64,000 bases of DNA, taken from QWHO01 sp021404945 (GTDB lineage Bacteria; Vulcanimicrobiota; Xenobia; Xenobiales; QWHO01). Below are positions 18,402 to 29,500 of this stretch, piece by piece (position 1 is the first letter of the stretch; each line of letters starts with the position of its first letter). Position numbers and translations under genes: made by a program. The DNA is taken from positions 124,001 through 188,000 of the forward strand of contig CAUJEN010000090.1 of assembly GCA_963169765.1 (NCBI GenBank). Reading direction: 5' to 3'. The notes beneath the pieces are model-generated. The model made no database searches. It worked only from the letters and a program-made list of their open reading frames with translations, and had not been told where the DNA came from.

Positions 18402-19706
18402 GTGCGCATTCCAGAGCTGGCCGAGCTACAGATCAAAACCCTGGGGCCGGCGCCCTATCCGTCCACGATCGCTCGCGCCGGCAGGTTCGTGGACGAGTCC
18501 AGCCGGGTGCTGCTGCTCTCGGATTCGGCCCAGGTACAGGCCTGGCAGGCCGCCGGGCGCCCTCTGCCCTCTCTGGAGCGGGCCGGTCCTCGGGCCAATC
18601 TCTTTTTCGAGCCGAGCCAGACGGTTTGCGGAATCGTGACCTGCGGGGGCCTGTGCCCGGGGCTCAACGACGTCATTCGCTCGCTGGCTCTCAACCTGCT
18701 GGAAATGTATGGCGTCAAGCGGGTGCTGGGGTTCCGCTACGGCTACAAGGGCCTGTCTCGCCAGGGCCCCGAGCCGGTGGTGCTCGACCGCGACCAGGTG
18801 GATCGACTGGCCGGCACGGCGGGAAGCTTTTTGGGGTCGTCGCGCGGTCCGCAGGACGTGGGCGAGATGGTGGATACTCTGGTTCGCCGGGGGGTGGATG
18901 TGCTCTTCGTGATCGGCGGGGACGGCACGCTGCGAGGCGCTTCCGCCCTGGCCGCCGAGGTGGCCCGTCGGGGTGAGCCGATCGCCATTATCGGCGTGCC
19001 CAAGACCATCGACAACGACATCGCCTGGACGAGTATGAGCTTCGGCTTTCACACCTCCGTCGAGGAGGCCCGCAAGGTGGTGCTGGCCGCCCACGCCGAG
19101 GCTCGCAGCGCCGAGAACGGCATCGGACTGGTCAAGTTGATGGGCCGTCACTCCGGTTTCATCGCGGCCCACGCCACCGTGGCCAGCGGAGTGGCCAACT
19201 TCTGCCTCATCCCCGAGCATCCGCTCCAGTTGGATCGATTTCTGGCCAGCCTGGAGCAACGCCTGCGCGGTCAAGGCCACGCCGTCATCGTGGTGGCCGA
19301 AGGGGCCGGGCAAGAGCTGATGGAGAGCGCGGGCGCCAAGGACGCGTCCGGGAATGTTCGTCTGCAAGATGTCGGGCTGTGGCTCAAGGAGCGGATCAGC
19401 GCTCATCTGGCCGGGCGGGGGATGGAGTTCACCCTGAAGTACCTCGATCCCAGCTACTCCATTCGCAGTGCTCCGGCCAACACCGTCGACAGCGAGTACT
19501 GTCTGTTGCTCGGGCACTTTGCTGCTCACGCCGGTCTGGCGGGCATGACCGACATGACCGTGGGTCTGTGGCATCAGCACTTCGTGCATCTGCCGATCTC
19601 GGTCGTGACCGAGACCCGCAAGCAGGTCGACCTCGAGGACGAGATGTGGCAGTCGGTCCTGACGATGACCGGACAGGCGCGCAGCGAGGTTTATTCCACC
19701 ACCTGA
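18402..19706 (+). CDS. 6-phosphofructokinase, long form, predicted ATP-dependent
   Basis: 434 residues from GTG 18402, 5 nt after AGGAGG; an upstream GTG at 18396 overlaps the ribosome site. It phosphorylates fructose 6-phosphate. Motifs: GIVTCGGLCPGLNDVIRS, GGDGT with Gly175 after Asp174, PKTIDNDI with catalytic Asp204, MGRHSGFIAAHA. The long N-terminal extension and PKTIDND place it with the plant-like and PPi-type enzymes. In PPi-using members the residue after GGD is Asp, while here it is Gly, the ATP signature. So I predict ATP use, which only an assay can settle. It lies between pckA and a GH63 glucosidase. Confidence 0.92.
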   Translation: MRIPELAELQIKTLGPAPYPSTIARAGRFVDESSRVLLLSDSAQVQAWQAAGRPLPSLERAGPRANLFFEPSQTVCGIVTCGGLCPGLNDVIRSLALNLLEMYGVKRVLGFRYGYKGLSRQGPEPVVLDRDQVDRLAGTAGSFLGSSRGPQDVGEMVDTLVRRGVDVLFVIGGDGTLRGASALAAEVARRGEPIAIIGVPKTIDNDIAWTSMSFGFHTSVEEARKVVLAAHAEARSAENGIGLVKLMGRHSGFIAAHATVASGVANFCLIPEHPLQLDRFLASLEQRLRGQGHAVIVVAEGAGQELMESAGAKDASGNVRLQDVGLWLKERISAHLAGRGMEFTLKYLDPSYSIRSAPANTVDSEYCLLLGHFAAHAGLAGMTDMTVGLWHQHFVHLPISVVTETRKQVDLEDEMWQSVLTMTGQARSEVYSTT

Positions 19707-19743
19707 AGAAAGCTCGCAGACATCACTGAGGAGGCTCGCAAGG

Positions 19744-22392
19744 ATGACTGCTGAGGAGCGTCGGCTGCTCGAGGATAGCACGGGAGAGCAGTCCTGGAAG
19801 TTCTGGGGACCTTACCTGAGCGAGCGCCAGTGGGGGACGGTGCGAGAGGACGCCAGTCAGGACGGAAATTCCTGGAACGACTTCACCTTCGAAGAGTCGC
19901 ACTTTCGCGCCTATCGTTGGGGCGAGGACGGCCTGGCCGGTCTGAGCGACGAGAAGCAGCGACTCTGCTTTGCGCTGGCGCTCTGGAACGAGAAAGACCC
20001 CTACCTCAAGGAGCGACTTTTCGGCCTGAGCAACGGACAGGGAAACCACGGTGAGGACGTCAAGGAATACTACTTCTACCTCGACAACACGCCCACTCAC
20101 TCCTACCAGAAGTTCCTCTACAAGTATCCTCAGTCGGCCTTTCCCTATCGCGAGCTCTACGAGGTCAACGCCAGGCGGACCCGGCACGATTTCGAGTATG
20201 AGTTGCTCGACACCGGGGTCTTTGACCGCGATGCCTACTTCGATGTCTTCGTGGAGTATGCCAAAGCCTCGCCGCACGACATTCTGATCGAGATCACGGT
20301 CCACAACCGGGGTGCAGAGGATGCGCCCCTGCACCTCTTGCCGACGCTCTGGTTGCGCAATCCTCAGGCCGACGCCACCTCGCCGCCCGAAGGCAGTCTC
20401 AGCCTGGGTCCCAGGGGAGCGATTGTGGCCACCCACCGCGAGCTCGGGGAGATGCAGTTGTTGGTGGAGGGGAGCGGGGCCCAGGCTCTGTTCACCGACA
20501 ATGTGACCAGCCGTTCCGGGATTTACGGCAAGGATGCCTTCCATCGCTTCGTCGTCAGTCGGGACACCGGCGCGGTCAATCCTCGCCAGCGGGGCAGCAA
20601 AGCCGCCTACCACGTCATCTGGCAGGTGCCGGCCGGCAAGTCGCAGACTCTGAGGCTGCGTCTTGGTCGGGGCAAAAACGGCCCCAACGGCTCGTTCAGC
20701 AGCTTCGGCTCGGTGCTGAGCCAGCGTCGCAGGGAGGCTGATGAGTTCTACGACAGTCGACTGTTCGCCCTGAAGGGCCAGGACGAGCGGAGTGTGGCCC
20801 GTCAGGCCCTGGCCGGGATGCTCTGGTCCAAACAGTTCTACCATTTCGACCTCGAGCGCTGGCTGTCCGAGCAACCCCGGACGCGCAATCAGGGCTGGTT
20901 CCACATGATCAACGAGGACATCGTGTCCATGCCTGACAAGTGGGAGTATCCCTGGTACGCAGCCTGGGACCTGGCCTTTCACTGTCTTCCGCTGTCGGTC
21001 ATCGATCCTGATTTTGCCAAGCGCCAGATGCACCTGGTCTTGCGGGAAACCTACATGCACCCGACGGGGCAGTTGCCTGCCTACGAATGGAACTTCAGCG
21101 ACGTCAACCCCCCCGTGCACGCCTGGGCCACCCTGTTTGTCTACAACTTCGGGAAACTGCGCACGGGCGAGGCGGACCTGGAATTCCTGCGCCCGGCTTT
21201 CCAAAAGCTGCTGCTCAACTTTACCTGGTGGGTCAACCGCAAGGACCGCGACGGGAAGAACGTTTTCGAGGGAGGCTTCCTGGGCCTGGACAACATCGGG
21301 GTCTTCGATCGCAGCGCGCCTCTTCCCACGGGAGGACACCTCGAGCAGGCCGATGGCACCGCCTGGATGGCCCTGTTCTGCCAGAACATGTTCGAGATGG
21401 CCCTGGAGATGGTGGATGATGACGAGAGCTCTGGCTATCGGGACCTGGCCGTGAAGTTCTGCCGGCACTTTTTCTACATCGCCGCGGCCATGAATCGCAT
21501 GGGCGTCCACGAAGACGAGATGTGGGACGAAGAGGATGGTTTTTTCTACGACCTGTTGAGATTGCCGGACGGACGATGCCAGCGTCTGAAGGTACGCTCC
21601 ATGGTCGGGCTCTTGCCGATGTGCGCGGTGAGCGTGATCGAACTGGACGTGCTGCGTAGAGTCCCGGAGCTGGGCGAGAGACTGAGCAAGAAGATTGGCC
21701 GCGACTCACCCCTGTTGGCCAACATTGCCGATCCTACTCGCCCTGGAGAGCGCAAGAGCCGCCTGCTCTCCATTCTCAACGAGCCGAACTTGCGGCGCGT
21801 CCTGGCTCGCCTCTTTGATCCGGACGAGTTCTTGAGCGACTACGGCATCCGCTCCTTGTCGCGCTACCATGCCAGGCATCCCTACGTCTTCCACTGGAGA
21901 GGCCAGGACCACCGGGTGAGCTATCTGCCCGCCGAGTCGGACACGGGCATGTTCGGCGGAAACTCCAACTGGCGCGGTCCCATCTGGATTCCGGTCAACA
22001 CGCTGATCGTGCGGGCCTTGCTGCAGTATTACAGCTACTACGGCGACTCGTTCAAGGTCGAGTTTCCCACCGGCTCGGGTCGGCAGGTTACGCTCTACGA
22101 GGCAGCCCGGGAGATCGTCACTCGACTGACCAGCATCTTCCTGCGCAACAAGGCCGGCAAGCGGCCGGTCTACGGTGGCACGGAGAAGTTCCAAAACGAT
22201 CCCCACTGGCGCGACCTGATTCTCTTTTACGAGTATTTCCACGGGGATTGTGGGGCCGGCCTGGGGGCGAGTCACCAGACGGGCTGGACCGGGGTGGTCG
22301 CAGCCCTGGAAAGTTACTTCTCGCTGGCCACGCCCGAGACTGTGTTGAAGAAGGGAAGTCGCATGCTGGCTGGCTCGGGCAAGCGGAAATAG
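19744..22392 (+). CDS. GH63 family glucosidase (MGG/MOGS-like)
   Basis: 882 residues, ATG preceded by GAGGAGG. No signal peptide, so cytoplasmic. The order of conserved blocks fits bacterial GH63 enzymes of about 880 residues: RQWGTVREDAS, YRWGEDGLAGLSD, NTPTHSYQKFLYKYPQ, an N-terminal beta-sandwich, then the (alpha/alpha)6 barrel with WFHMINEDIVSMPDKWEYPW, YAAWDLAFHCLP (probable general acid Asp), LPAYEWNFSDVNPPVHAWA, and GNSNWRGPIWIPVN followed by a C-terminal Glu-containing block GGTEKFQNDP. It cleaves alpha-linked glucose from glucosides or glucosyl-glycerate type solutes; the substrate is not set by sequence. It follows pfkA by 37 bp and probably feeds glucose into glycolysis. Confidence 0.88.
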   Translation: MTAEERRLLEDSTGEQSWKFWGPYLSERQWGTVREDASQDGNSWNDFTFEESHFRAYRWGEDGLAGLSDEKQRLCFALALWNEKDPYLKERLFGLSNGQGNHGEDVKEYYFYLDNTPTHSYQKFLYKYPQSAFPYRELYEVNARRTRHDFEYELLDTGVFDRDAYFDVFVEYAKASPHDILIEITVHNRGAEDAPLHLLPTLWLRNPQADATSPPEGSLSLGPRGAIVATHRELGEMQLLVEGSGAQALFTDNVTSRSGIYGKDAFHRFVVSRDTGAVNPRQRGSKAAYHVIWQVPAGKSQTLRLRLGRGKNGPNGSFSSFGSVLSQRRREADEFYDSRLFALKGQDERSVARQALAGMLWSKQFYHFDLERWLSEQPRTRNQGWFHMINEDIVSMPDKWEYPWYAAWDLAFHCLPLSVIDPDFAKRQMHLVLRETYMHPTGQLPAYEWNFSDVNPPVHAWATLFVYNFGKLRTGEADLEFLRPAFQKLLLNFTWWVNRKDRDGKNVFEGGFLGLDNIGVFDRSAPLPTGGHLEQADGTAWMALFCQNMFEMALEMVDDDESSGYRDLAVKFCRHFFYIAAAMNRMGVHEDEMWDEEDGFFYDLLRLPDGRCQRLKVRSMVGLLPMCAVSVIELDVLRRVPELGERLSKKIGRDSPLLANIADPTRPGERKSRLLSILNEPNLRRVLARLFDPDEFLSDYGIRSLSRYHARHPYVFHWRGQDHRVSYLPAESDTGMFGGNSNWRGPIWIPVNTLIVRALLQYYSYYGDSFKVEFPTGSGRQVTLYEAAREIVTRLTSIFLRNKAGKRPVYGGTEKFQNDPHWRDLILFYEYFHGDCGAGLGASHQTGWTGVVAALESYFSLATPETVLKKGSRMLAGSGKRK

Positions 22393-22557
22393 AGGCTGTG
22401 TCCACCCTGCGCGACCTCTGACGGCCCTCCTCTCCTGGGTCCCGTCCGAGGACAGGCCTGGGTTCACCCCCTGGTGTTCAACTGTTAGCCGAATGATGGG
22501 TACCCGGGAAACCGGATCCAGTTTAACCCTCGCGCGGAAAGCGGCGGGCGTGCTAGA

Positions 22558-22707
22558 ATGGAGGGCGGCCATTATGACGTGGTGTATGCCTCCCAGAACA
22601 GCCCGGTGGGTCCCGTCATCGAGGATCTCGAGCTCATCGCCAGGGCCAGTGAGCCGGGCGACCTGCGAAACCAGTTGCTGCGCGTCCCCTTCGGCACCCA
22701 GAGCTGA
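22558..22707 (+). CDS. Possible small protein (49 residues), unknown
   Basis: In the 345-bp gap between the glucosidase and the convergent kinase gene there is a short frame that begins MEGGHYDVVYASQNSPVGP and ends VPFGTQS. Its acidic/hydrophobic pattern (VIEDLELIARASEPGDLRNQ) and GC-rich third positions look coding. Against it: the ATG overlaps a possible -10 (TAGAAT in TGCTAGAATG), there is no ribosome site, and no family is recognised. The rest of the gap (22393-22557) holds nothing I can name. Confidence 0.35.
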   Translation: MEGGHYDVVYASQNSPVGPVIEDLELIARASEPGDLRNQLLRVPFGTQS

Positions 22708-22737
22708 CCACGTCGCGAAGGCGAGCGCAGATCCCGT

Positions 22738-25700
22738 TCAAGAAGAGCCCGACTCCAGGGCCGCTTTGACCAGCGCCTCCGCTTCGGCGAAGGCATAGTC
22801 TTGCACTCGCTTGTCGAGCTCGGGCCATTGCTGGCCCACAAGCGGACGCAGCAGAGCCTGGCTCTCCTCCAGGAACCCGACCGCGCTCGGGTCAAACTGC
22901 TCGAGCATCGCGAGCAGTTTGCCGGCGGCCGCGCGTGAGGCCTCCGGGTCGACCGCGGATGAGGACGGCGGGGCCTCCACGGCAGCCTCCCCCAGGGCGC
23001 TGCGAAGCTGAGCCGCAAATGGCTCCAGCGTCTCGCTCAGCTGCTGGCGCCGCGACTCGATGTCGCTCTCGCGGTTTCGGATGGCCTTCTCGAGCTCTGC
23101 GGCCAACGTCTGAATGATCGGGGCGCCGATGCTCCCGGCCACCCCCTTGAGCGTGTGAGCCAGTCGCTCGGCGGTGGCGGCGTCTCCACTGGCCAGCGCC
23201 GCGCCGATCGATTCGGCTGCCCGGCCCTGTTGCTCGGCGAACTGGCCGAGCAGCTTACGGTAGAACTTGCGGTTTCCTCCCACCCGGCGCAGACCGTCCC
23301 GCGTCTCGAGGCCCTCCAGGCGCGGCAGCTCGACCTCGCTTGCGGCCGGGCTCGGCGCGGGAGCGGGCTCGGCGGCGACGGGCAGGAGCTTGCAGAAACG
23401 CCCCACCGTGTCGAACAGCTTGCCCGGATCGATGGGCTTGGAGATGTGGTCGTTCATGCCCGACTCGAGGCACTTCTGGCGTTCCTCGATGGTGGCGTGA
23501 GCGGTCATGGCCAGGATGGGAAGCTCGGCAAAGCGTGCATCGGAGCGGATCTTGGCGGTAGCCTGGTAGCCGTCGAGCACGGGCATCTGAAGGTCCATCA
23601 GCACCACGTCGAACGGGGGAGGCTGAGGCTCGCCAAAGACTGCGTCCACCGCCTCCTGACCGTTGTTGGCCACTCGCACGACGGCTCCCGAGCCTTCCAG
23701 CAGCTCGACGGCGATCTGCTGGTTGATCTCGTTGTCTTCCGCCAGCAGAATGCGGACTCCGTTCAGGAGCCTGCTCTCTGCCAACTCGTGGGCCTGCACC
23801 TCGCCTGGCTCGGCAAACACGCTCACCAGCGTGTCCACGATCATCGACTTGGTGACCGGCTTGACCAGGAAGCCATCCAGGCCCACCCGCTCGGCCTCCT
23901 CGCGCACTTCGTCACGGCCGAAGGCGGTCACCATCACGATGGCCGGCTGGCGCTTGAGTGATTCCAGGCTGCGAATCTGGCGACTGGCCGTGAGACCGTC
24001 CATCCCGGGCATGCGCCAGTCCATGAAGACGATGTCGTAGGGCTGGTCGGCGTCGTGACGCTGAATGGCTTCTAGCGCTTCGGTTCCCGAGCCCACCAGG
24101 TCGACCTGACCGGTGACCGAGGTCAGCAGGTCCTGCAGAATCTCCCGGGCCGAAGGGTTGTCGTCCACCACCAGGGCCCGCAGGCTGGGCAGGCTGGCCG
24201 GCACCACCCTCCCGGAGCGTTTCTCCGAGCCAACTCCCAGCCAGACGGTGAAGTGGAAGGTGGTGCCCACCCCGGGCTCGCTCTCGAGCCAGATCTGGCC
24301 GCCCATCATCTCCACCAGTCGGCGGGCGATGGTCAGCCCCAGGCCGGTGCCCCCATGCTTGCGGGTGGTGGACATGTCGGCCTGGGTAAAGGGCTGGAAG
24401 AGCCTGGCCGCCTGCTCTTTGGACATGCCGATCCCGGTATCGCGGATCAGGCACTTGATCTGCACCTTCTCCCCGGTGCGCTCGCCCAGCTCGATTTTGA
24501 CGCGGATCTCGCCTTTCTCGGTGAACTTGATGGCATTGTTGACCAGGTTGGTGAGCACCTGACCGAGCCGGAGCGGGTCGCCTCGAAGCTCCTCGGGGAT
24601 CGAGCGGGAGACGTCGAACAAGAACTCCAGCCCCTTCTCGTGGGCTTTCTGGGCGGTCAGGGTGGTGACCGAGCTGATGACCTCGTCGAGCAGAAAGTCG
24701 GTGGTCTCGAGATCGAGCTTGCCGGCTTCGATCTTGGACACGTCCAGGATGTCGTTGATGATGCCCAGGAGCGATGTGCCGGCATTGTGGATCTTGCTGA
24801 CGTAGTCTTTCTGTTTGGGGTTGAGCGGGGTCTTCAGGGCCAGATGCGACAGACCGATGATGGCGTTCATCGGGGTCCTGATCTCGTGGCTCATGTTGGC
24901 CAGGAACATCGACTTCATGGCCGTGGCCGCCTCAGCGGCCTGTTTGGCCTGGGCCAGTTCCTGTCCCTGGGCCACCAGCTTCTCCTTCTGCGCCAGCAGC
25001 TCGCGCTGCGATCGGGTCAACTCGATGGCGCGCTCCTCCAGCTCGCGAGCCTGCTCGCGGGTCTCGCCCAGCAGCTCCTGCGTGTGCAGGTTGCGCTGCA
25101 GGATCTCCAGGCTCATGCCCACGTCAGGCAGCAACGCGTCCAGCAGCTCTTTCTGGAGCGGAGTCAGGGGCCGGAGACTGGCCAGCTCGAGCACGCCCAG
25201 CACCGCATCCCGGGACAGGACCGGCCACACCGAAACCTGGGCCGGAGGAGCCTGGCCCACCCCGGACGAGATGCGCAGATAGTCAGCCGGCAGGCCGCTC
25301 AGCGTGATAGGCACTCGTTCCCGCGCACACTCGCCCACCAGTCCTTCCCCCGGTCGGAACACCAGGCCGGCCCCCTCGTCCTCGACCAGGCCGTACCCGG
25401 CTATGCGGCGCAGAATTCCATCGTTCTCATCGAGATGGAACAATCCGGCTACCCCGCCCCCGAGCACGGGCACCAGGCCCGAGAGCAATCGCTGCCCGAA
25501 CTCCTGTAAAGTGGCAGCCCCTTTTAACCCGGCCGAAAGGTTGGCGGCATTGCTTTCAACCCAGCGCATCTCGTCGGCCGCCGCGGCTCCCTGCTTGAGC
25601 ACCTGGATCGCCCGGGAGAGCTTGCCGATCTCGCCCGGGACTCTGGCCAGCGGGACGACCTGAGTATAGTCTCCGCCCGCGATGGTCTCAACCGAGTTGC

Positions 25701-26352
25701 GAAGCGTCCTGATGGGGTGGACGATCCTCCGGTAGGTCCAGAAGCTCAGCCCGGCCGACAGCATGAGGGCCAGCAGCAGGGCCAGGCTGATGTCTCGTCG
25801 AGCGCTCTGAATTGCCCGCAGAGCATCCTGCTCCGCCCCCGCGGCCAGCTCTTCATTGAGCTTGATCCAGGCCTCCAGCGACCGGCTCACGGCCTGCCCG
25901 GACTGCTGGAGCACCCGCTGGGGGGGGAGCACACGAAGAGTTCCCTCGGGGTCGGCCTCGGCCTTCGAAAGGAAGCTGCGAGCCGTGACTTCCCACTCTT
26001 GCTGGCCGGCACGAAAACTCGAAAGCATCCTCCCATCGGCCTCGCTGCTGATCATCCTGGCTGCATAGTCGCTCACGAGCTGCTGGGATCGGAGCGAGGC
26101 TGCCTCAAAATCGGCTCGGGCCTCGGACCGCTCTTCAGGGTTTCGAGCCAGGAGCATGTTGCGTATCGAGATGCGCATGCTGAAGTTTGCCGCCGAGATT
26201 CCCGCCACCGCCCTCAGACTCTCCGCTTGAAGAGCCAGAAATCTTGTTCTCTCCTCGATCTGGGCCAGCTTGCTGCGCACCAGAAACCCCAGACCCGCGA
26301 GCAGTAACAGGGGGAGGATTGCTTGCAGGGTCAGGCGGCGGGCGATCGTCAT
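22738..26352 (-). CDS. Hybrid sensor histidine kinase (TM-HAMP-GAF-HisKA-HATPase-REC-REC-Hpt)
   Basis: 1204 residues from ATG 26352; the frame is open for 900 bp further upstream, but the TM helix right after this ATG (LTLQAILPLLLLAGLGFLV) marks the real start. A helical periplasmic domain, TM2 (about 185-200), HAMP, GAF-like domain (about 290-440) and coiled coil (LGETREQARELEERAIEL) precede the kinase core with SHEIRTPMNAI, His489, and GGTGLGLTI. Receivers have Asp778 (FMDWRMPGMDG) and Asp920 (LMDLQMPVLDG). A C-terminal Hpt domain has AHTLKGVAGSIGA with His1066. All relay steps are thus in one chain. It resembles the kinase at 1923 except that it has no PAS and does have the Hpt. It is divergent from the kinase at 26509. 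Confidence 0.93.
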   Translation of the reverse strand: MTIARRLTLQAILPLLLLAGLGFLVRSKLAQIEERTRFLALQAESLRAVAGISAANFSMRISIRNMLLARNPEERSEARADFEAASLRSQQLVSDYAARMISSEADGRMLSSFRAGQQEWEVTARSFLSKAEADPEGTLRVLPPQRVLQQSGQAVSRSLEAWIKLNEELAAGAEQDALRAIQSARRDISLALLLALMLSAGLSFWTYRRIVHPIRTLRNSVETIAGGDYTQVVPLARVPGEIGKLSRAIQVLKQGAAAADEMRWVESNAANLSAGLKGAATLQEFGQRLLSGLVPVLGGGVAGLFHLDENDGILRRIAGYGLVEDEGAGLVFRPGEGLVGECARERVPITLSGLPADYLRISSGVGQAPPAQVSVWPVLSRDAVLGVLELASLRPLTPLQKELLDALLPDVGMSLEILQRNLHTQELLGETREQARELEERAIELTRSQRELLAQKEKLVAQGQELAQAKQAAEAATAMKSMFLANMSHEIRTPMNAIIGLSHLALKTPLNPKQKDYVSKIHNAGTSLLGIINDILDVSKIEAGKLDLETTDFLLDEVISSVTTLTAQKAHEKGLEFLFDVSRSIPEELRGDPLRLGQVLTNLVNNAIKFTEKGEIRVKIELGERTGEKVQIKCLIRDTGIGMSKEQAARLFQPFTQADMSTTRKHGGTGLGLTIARRLVEMMGGQIWLESEPGVGTTFHFTVWLGVGSEKRSGRVVPASLPSLRALVVDDNPSAREILQDLLTSVTGQVDLVGSGTEALEAIQRHDADQPYDIVFMDWRMPGMDGLTASRQIRSLESLKRQPAIVMVTAFGRDEVREEAERVGLDGFLVKPVTKSMIVDTLVSVFAEPGEVQAHELAESRLLNGVRILLAEDNEINQQIAVELLEGSGAVVRVANNGQEAVDAVFGEPQPPPFDVVLMDLQMPVLDGYQATAKIRSDARFAELPILAMTAHATIEERQKCLESGMNDHISKPIDPGKLFDTVGRFCKLLPVAAEPAPAPSPAASEVELPRLEGLETRDGLRRVGGNRKFYRKLLGQFAEQQGRAAESIGAALASGDAATAERLAHTLKGVAGSIGAPIIQTLAAELEKAIRNRESDIESRRQQLSETLEPFAAQLRSALGEAAVEAPPSSSAVDPEASRAAAGKLLAMLEQFDPSAVGFLEESQALLRPLVGQQWPELDKRVQDYAFAEAEALVKAALESGSS

Positions 26353-26508
26353 GGCGGGTCCCTTCGTCCAGCCCGGTTGGGAATCTTCTGTGGGCGGGGC
26401 ATCTTTTGTCCGGTTAGAGAAGTGAAGGGTTGTCTCAAACAGGGACGTTCGAGCCGATGTGCAACTACACTTCGTCGCCGGGGCCGTGCCCGGCAAGACG
26501 GAGAGCTC

Positions 26509-29500
26509 GTGTTTCGTTCCATCCGAGTCAAATACACGTTGCTGGTGCTGATCCCCATCGTGGCCATCACGCTGGTATCGCTGGCCCGCGACCTGCTCAA
26601 CCTCCACCACGATGTTCGTGACCTCAAGCGGCGCGAGGTCGAGTCCGAGGCGGTCTTCGAGGCCAGCCGTCTGGATGCGTTCTTTGAGAGCGCCGAGCGG
26701 GCCGTGGGCGTGCTGGCAAGCGGCCTGGCCCGCGAGAGCAGGGAGTCTCCCGAGCGCATCTATGCCCTGCTCGAGTCGACGCTGGAGGGAAATCCGGCCC
26801 TGTTCGGCGCCACGGTGGCCTTCGCGCCGGGCTCGGACCGGCAGCTTTTTTGCCCCAGCGTCATGCGGCAGGGCGACCGGATGGTGCGCACCGATCTGGC
26901 TGGCAGGCTCGATTACACCGAAGAGCGTTATGAGTGGTATCGTGTCACCAGCCGTGATCGCAGGCCCCACTGGTCGGAGCCTTCCACCGCTCCCGGCGGC
27001 CAGGGAGTCTTCGTCACCACCTTCTCGGCGCCGTTCTACCGCGGAGACCAGTTCGCCGGCGTGGTCACCGTGGACATCGCACTTTCCACGCTCAAGAGCC
27101 TGGCCGATCTGCGAGCGGGCGGCAAGAGCCCGATGATCGTCACCAGCACCGGCAGGTTCGTGGTGGGGGGGGCAGGCAATGCCAACCTGCTCGAGCAGGC
27201 CCGGCGCAGTCGTCAGGATGACCAGCTGAGCTATGCCTTGAAGCTGACCCGTCACGAGGGGCCCGGTACGGTGGTGGTGCAGGGGACGCAGGGTCCGGCC
27301 GTGGCGGTCTATGTGCCCCTCCAGCGGACTGGTTGGAGCCTGGGCTGGCAGGTTTCCGAGTCGTCGCTGCTGGCCAGCGAGACGCGCCAGCTGGGCCGGC
27401 GGGCCGCCACCGAGCTCCTCACGCTGCTGGGCGCAGCCGTGGCCATGTGGTTGGTGATGGGTTGGATCACCTCACCGGTTCTCAAGCTGCGCGATCAGAT
27501 GGACCTTTTTGCCAAGGGTCAGCCGCTCCAGGAGCTTCCTCCCACCCGGGAAGACGAGCTGGGTGACCTGTTCTGCTCTTTTCACACCATGAGCGAGGTG
27601 CTGCTTGACCGCGAGGAGCAGATTCAAGACCTGGAGAGCCAGCGCTTCAACGTGCTGGTCGCAAATCTGCCTGGAGCCGTCTATCGCTGCCAGGCCGACG
27701 CGCAGCGACGCGTCGAGTTCGTCAGCGACCGGATCGAGGAGCTGTGCGGTTATCCTGCCAGCGAGTTCCTGGAAGGGGACCGGCGTCGGCTGGACAGCTT
27801 GATCGTGCCCGCCGACCTGGAGCAGGCTCGGGCGGCCGTGGACGAAGCCGTGCTGGCCGGGCGCCCCTGGAAGGCTCAATACCGTTTTCAGCATCGCGAT
27901 GGGCGCTCGCTCTGGGTGGAGGACACCGGTCAGGCGATCTGTCGGCCGGACGGCACCCCCGAGTGGCTCGATGGCATCCTGCTCGACATTACCGAGCAGA
28001 AGCTGGCGCGCGAGGTGATCGAAGAGAGCGAGCGGCGCCTGCAGGCCATCATCGACAACGCCACCGACCCCATCTATCTCAAGGACCCGGCGGGGCGTTA
28101 CCTGATGGTCAACCGGACCTTCGCCACCCGGGTGGGCCGCACGCTCGAGCAGGTGGTGGGCCAGACCGATCAGGAGCTGTTTTCCCCCGAGCTAGCCGCC
28201 GAGAGGCGTGAGCGCGACCGCCAGGTGCTCGAGTCGCGCCAGCCGCTGCAGTTCGAGGAGCAGCAGGTGACCCCGGAGGGCGTCACCCTGACCTACCTGG
28301 TCAGCGAGGTGCCCCTGCTCGATGCCCAGGGTCAGCCCTATGCCGTCAGCTCGTTTGCTACCGAGATCACCGAGCGAAAGGCCATGGAGAACAAGCTGCT
28401 CAGCGCCCGGTTGGAAGCCGATGCCGCCAACCTGGCCAAGTCCGAGTTCCTGGCCCGGATGAGCCACGAGATTCGAACACCCATGAATGCCGTGATTGGC
28501 CTTTGTCACCTGGCTCTGCAGACCGAGCTGACCGCCAACCAGCGCGACTACCTGATGAAGATCCAGGGCTCGGCTCAATCGCTGCTGGGCATCATGAGCG
28601 ACCTGGGAACGATCAACGACGTGCTGGATTTCTCCAAGCTGGATGCGGGCGAGCGCAAGCTCGAGCAGGTGGACTTCAACCTGAGCACAGTGCTCGACGA
28701 CGTGCTCGGTCTGTTCACGGTCAAGGCTGCGGAGAAGGGCCTGGAGATGTTTTTCCTGCGCGAGGCCGACGTGCCCGAGCATCTCATCGGAGCTCCTTTG
28801 CGGCTGGCTCAAGTGCTGACCAACCTGGTCTCCAACGCGGTCAAGTTTACCCAGAACGGAGACATCGTGGTGCGCAGCAGCCTGCTCGAGCGCGACCAGG
28901 ATTCAGCCACTTTGCGCTTCACCGTCCAGGATACGGGCCAGGGCATGACCCAGAAGCAGCTCGAGCAGCTCTTTCAACCCTTTACCGAGGCCCACACCCG
29001 AGGAGGGGGTCTGGGCCTGATCATCTGCAAACGGCTCGTCGAGATGATGGGGGGAAACATCGAGGTGAGCAGTCGGCCCGGCCAGGGAAGCACGTTCAGC
29101 TTTACCATCCGCTGCCGCCTTCAGGACCGCAAGCCGACCGGAGGCCCGAGCGTGCAGCTCGATCTCAAGGGGACCCGGGTGCTGGTGGTGGACGATCGAC
29201 CCACCGCCCGCAAGATCCTGGCCGAGATGCTGGCCTCGATGGCCTTTGAGGTGGCCACCGCGGGCTCGGGAGGCGAGGCTCTCTCCTTGCTCGAGCAGAG
29301 CCGCTACGAGGTGGTCTTGATGGACTGGCGGATGTCGGGCATGAGCGGCCTGGAAACCTCGCGAGAGATCCACAAACGGTTCTCCGGGACACGCCGACCC
29401 TATATTCTGATGGTCACCAACTACGGCCGCGACGAGATGCGTGACGGCAAAGCCGGCCTGGAGAACCTGGACGGCTTCGTGCTCAAGCCGGTGACTCCCA

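Noticed and set aside
18402..19706. PPi-dependent phosphofructokinase
   Set aside because: The residue following GGD is Gly instead of Asp, the mark of ATP-dependent members, although the long scaffold is like that of PPi enzymes.
26353..27255. Upstream extension of the minus-strand kinase frame by about 300 codons
   Set aside because: It runs antisense to the start of the divergent kinase and precedes a clear N-terminal TM helix at MTIARRLTLQ, so it is not part of the protein.
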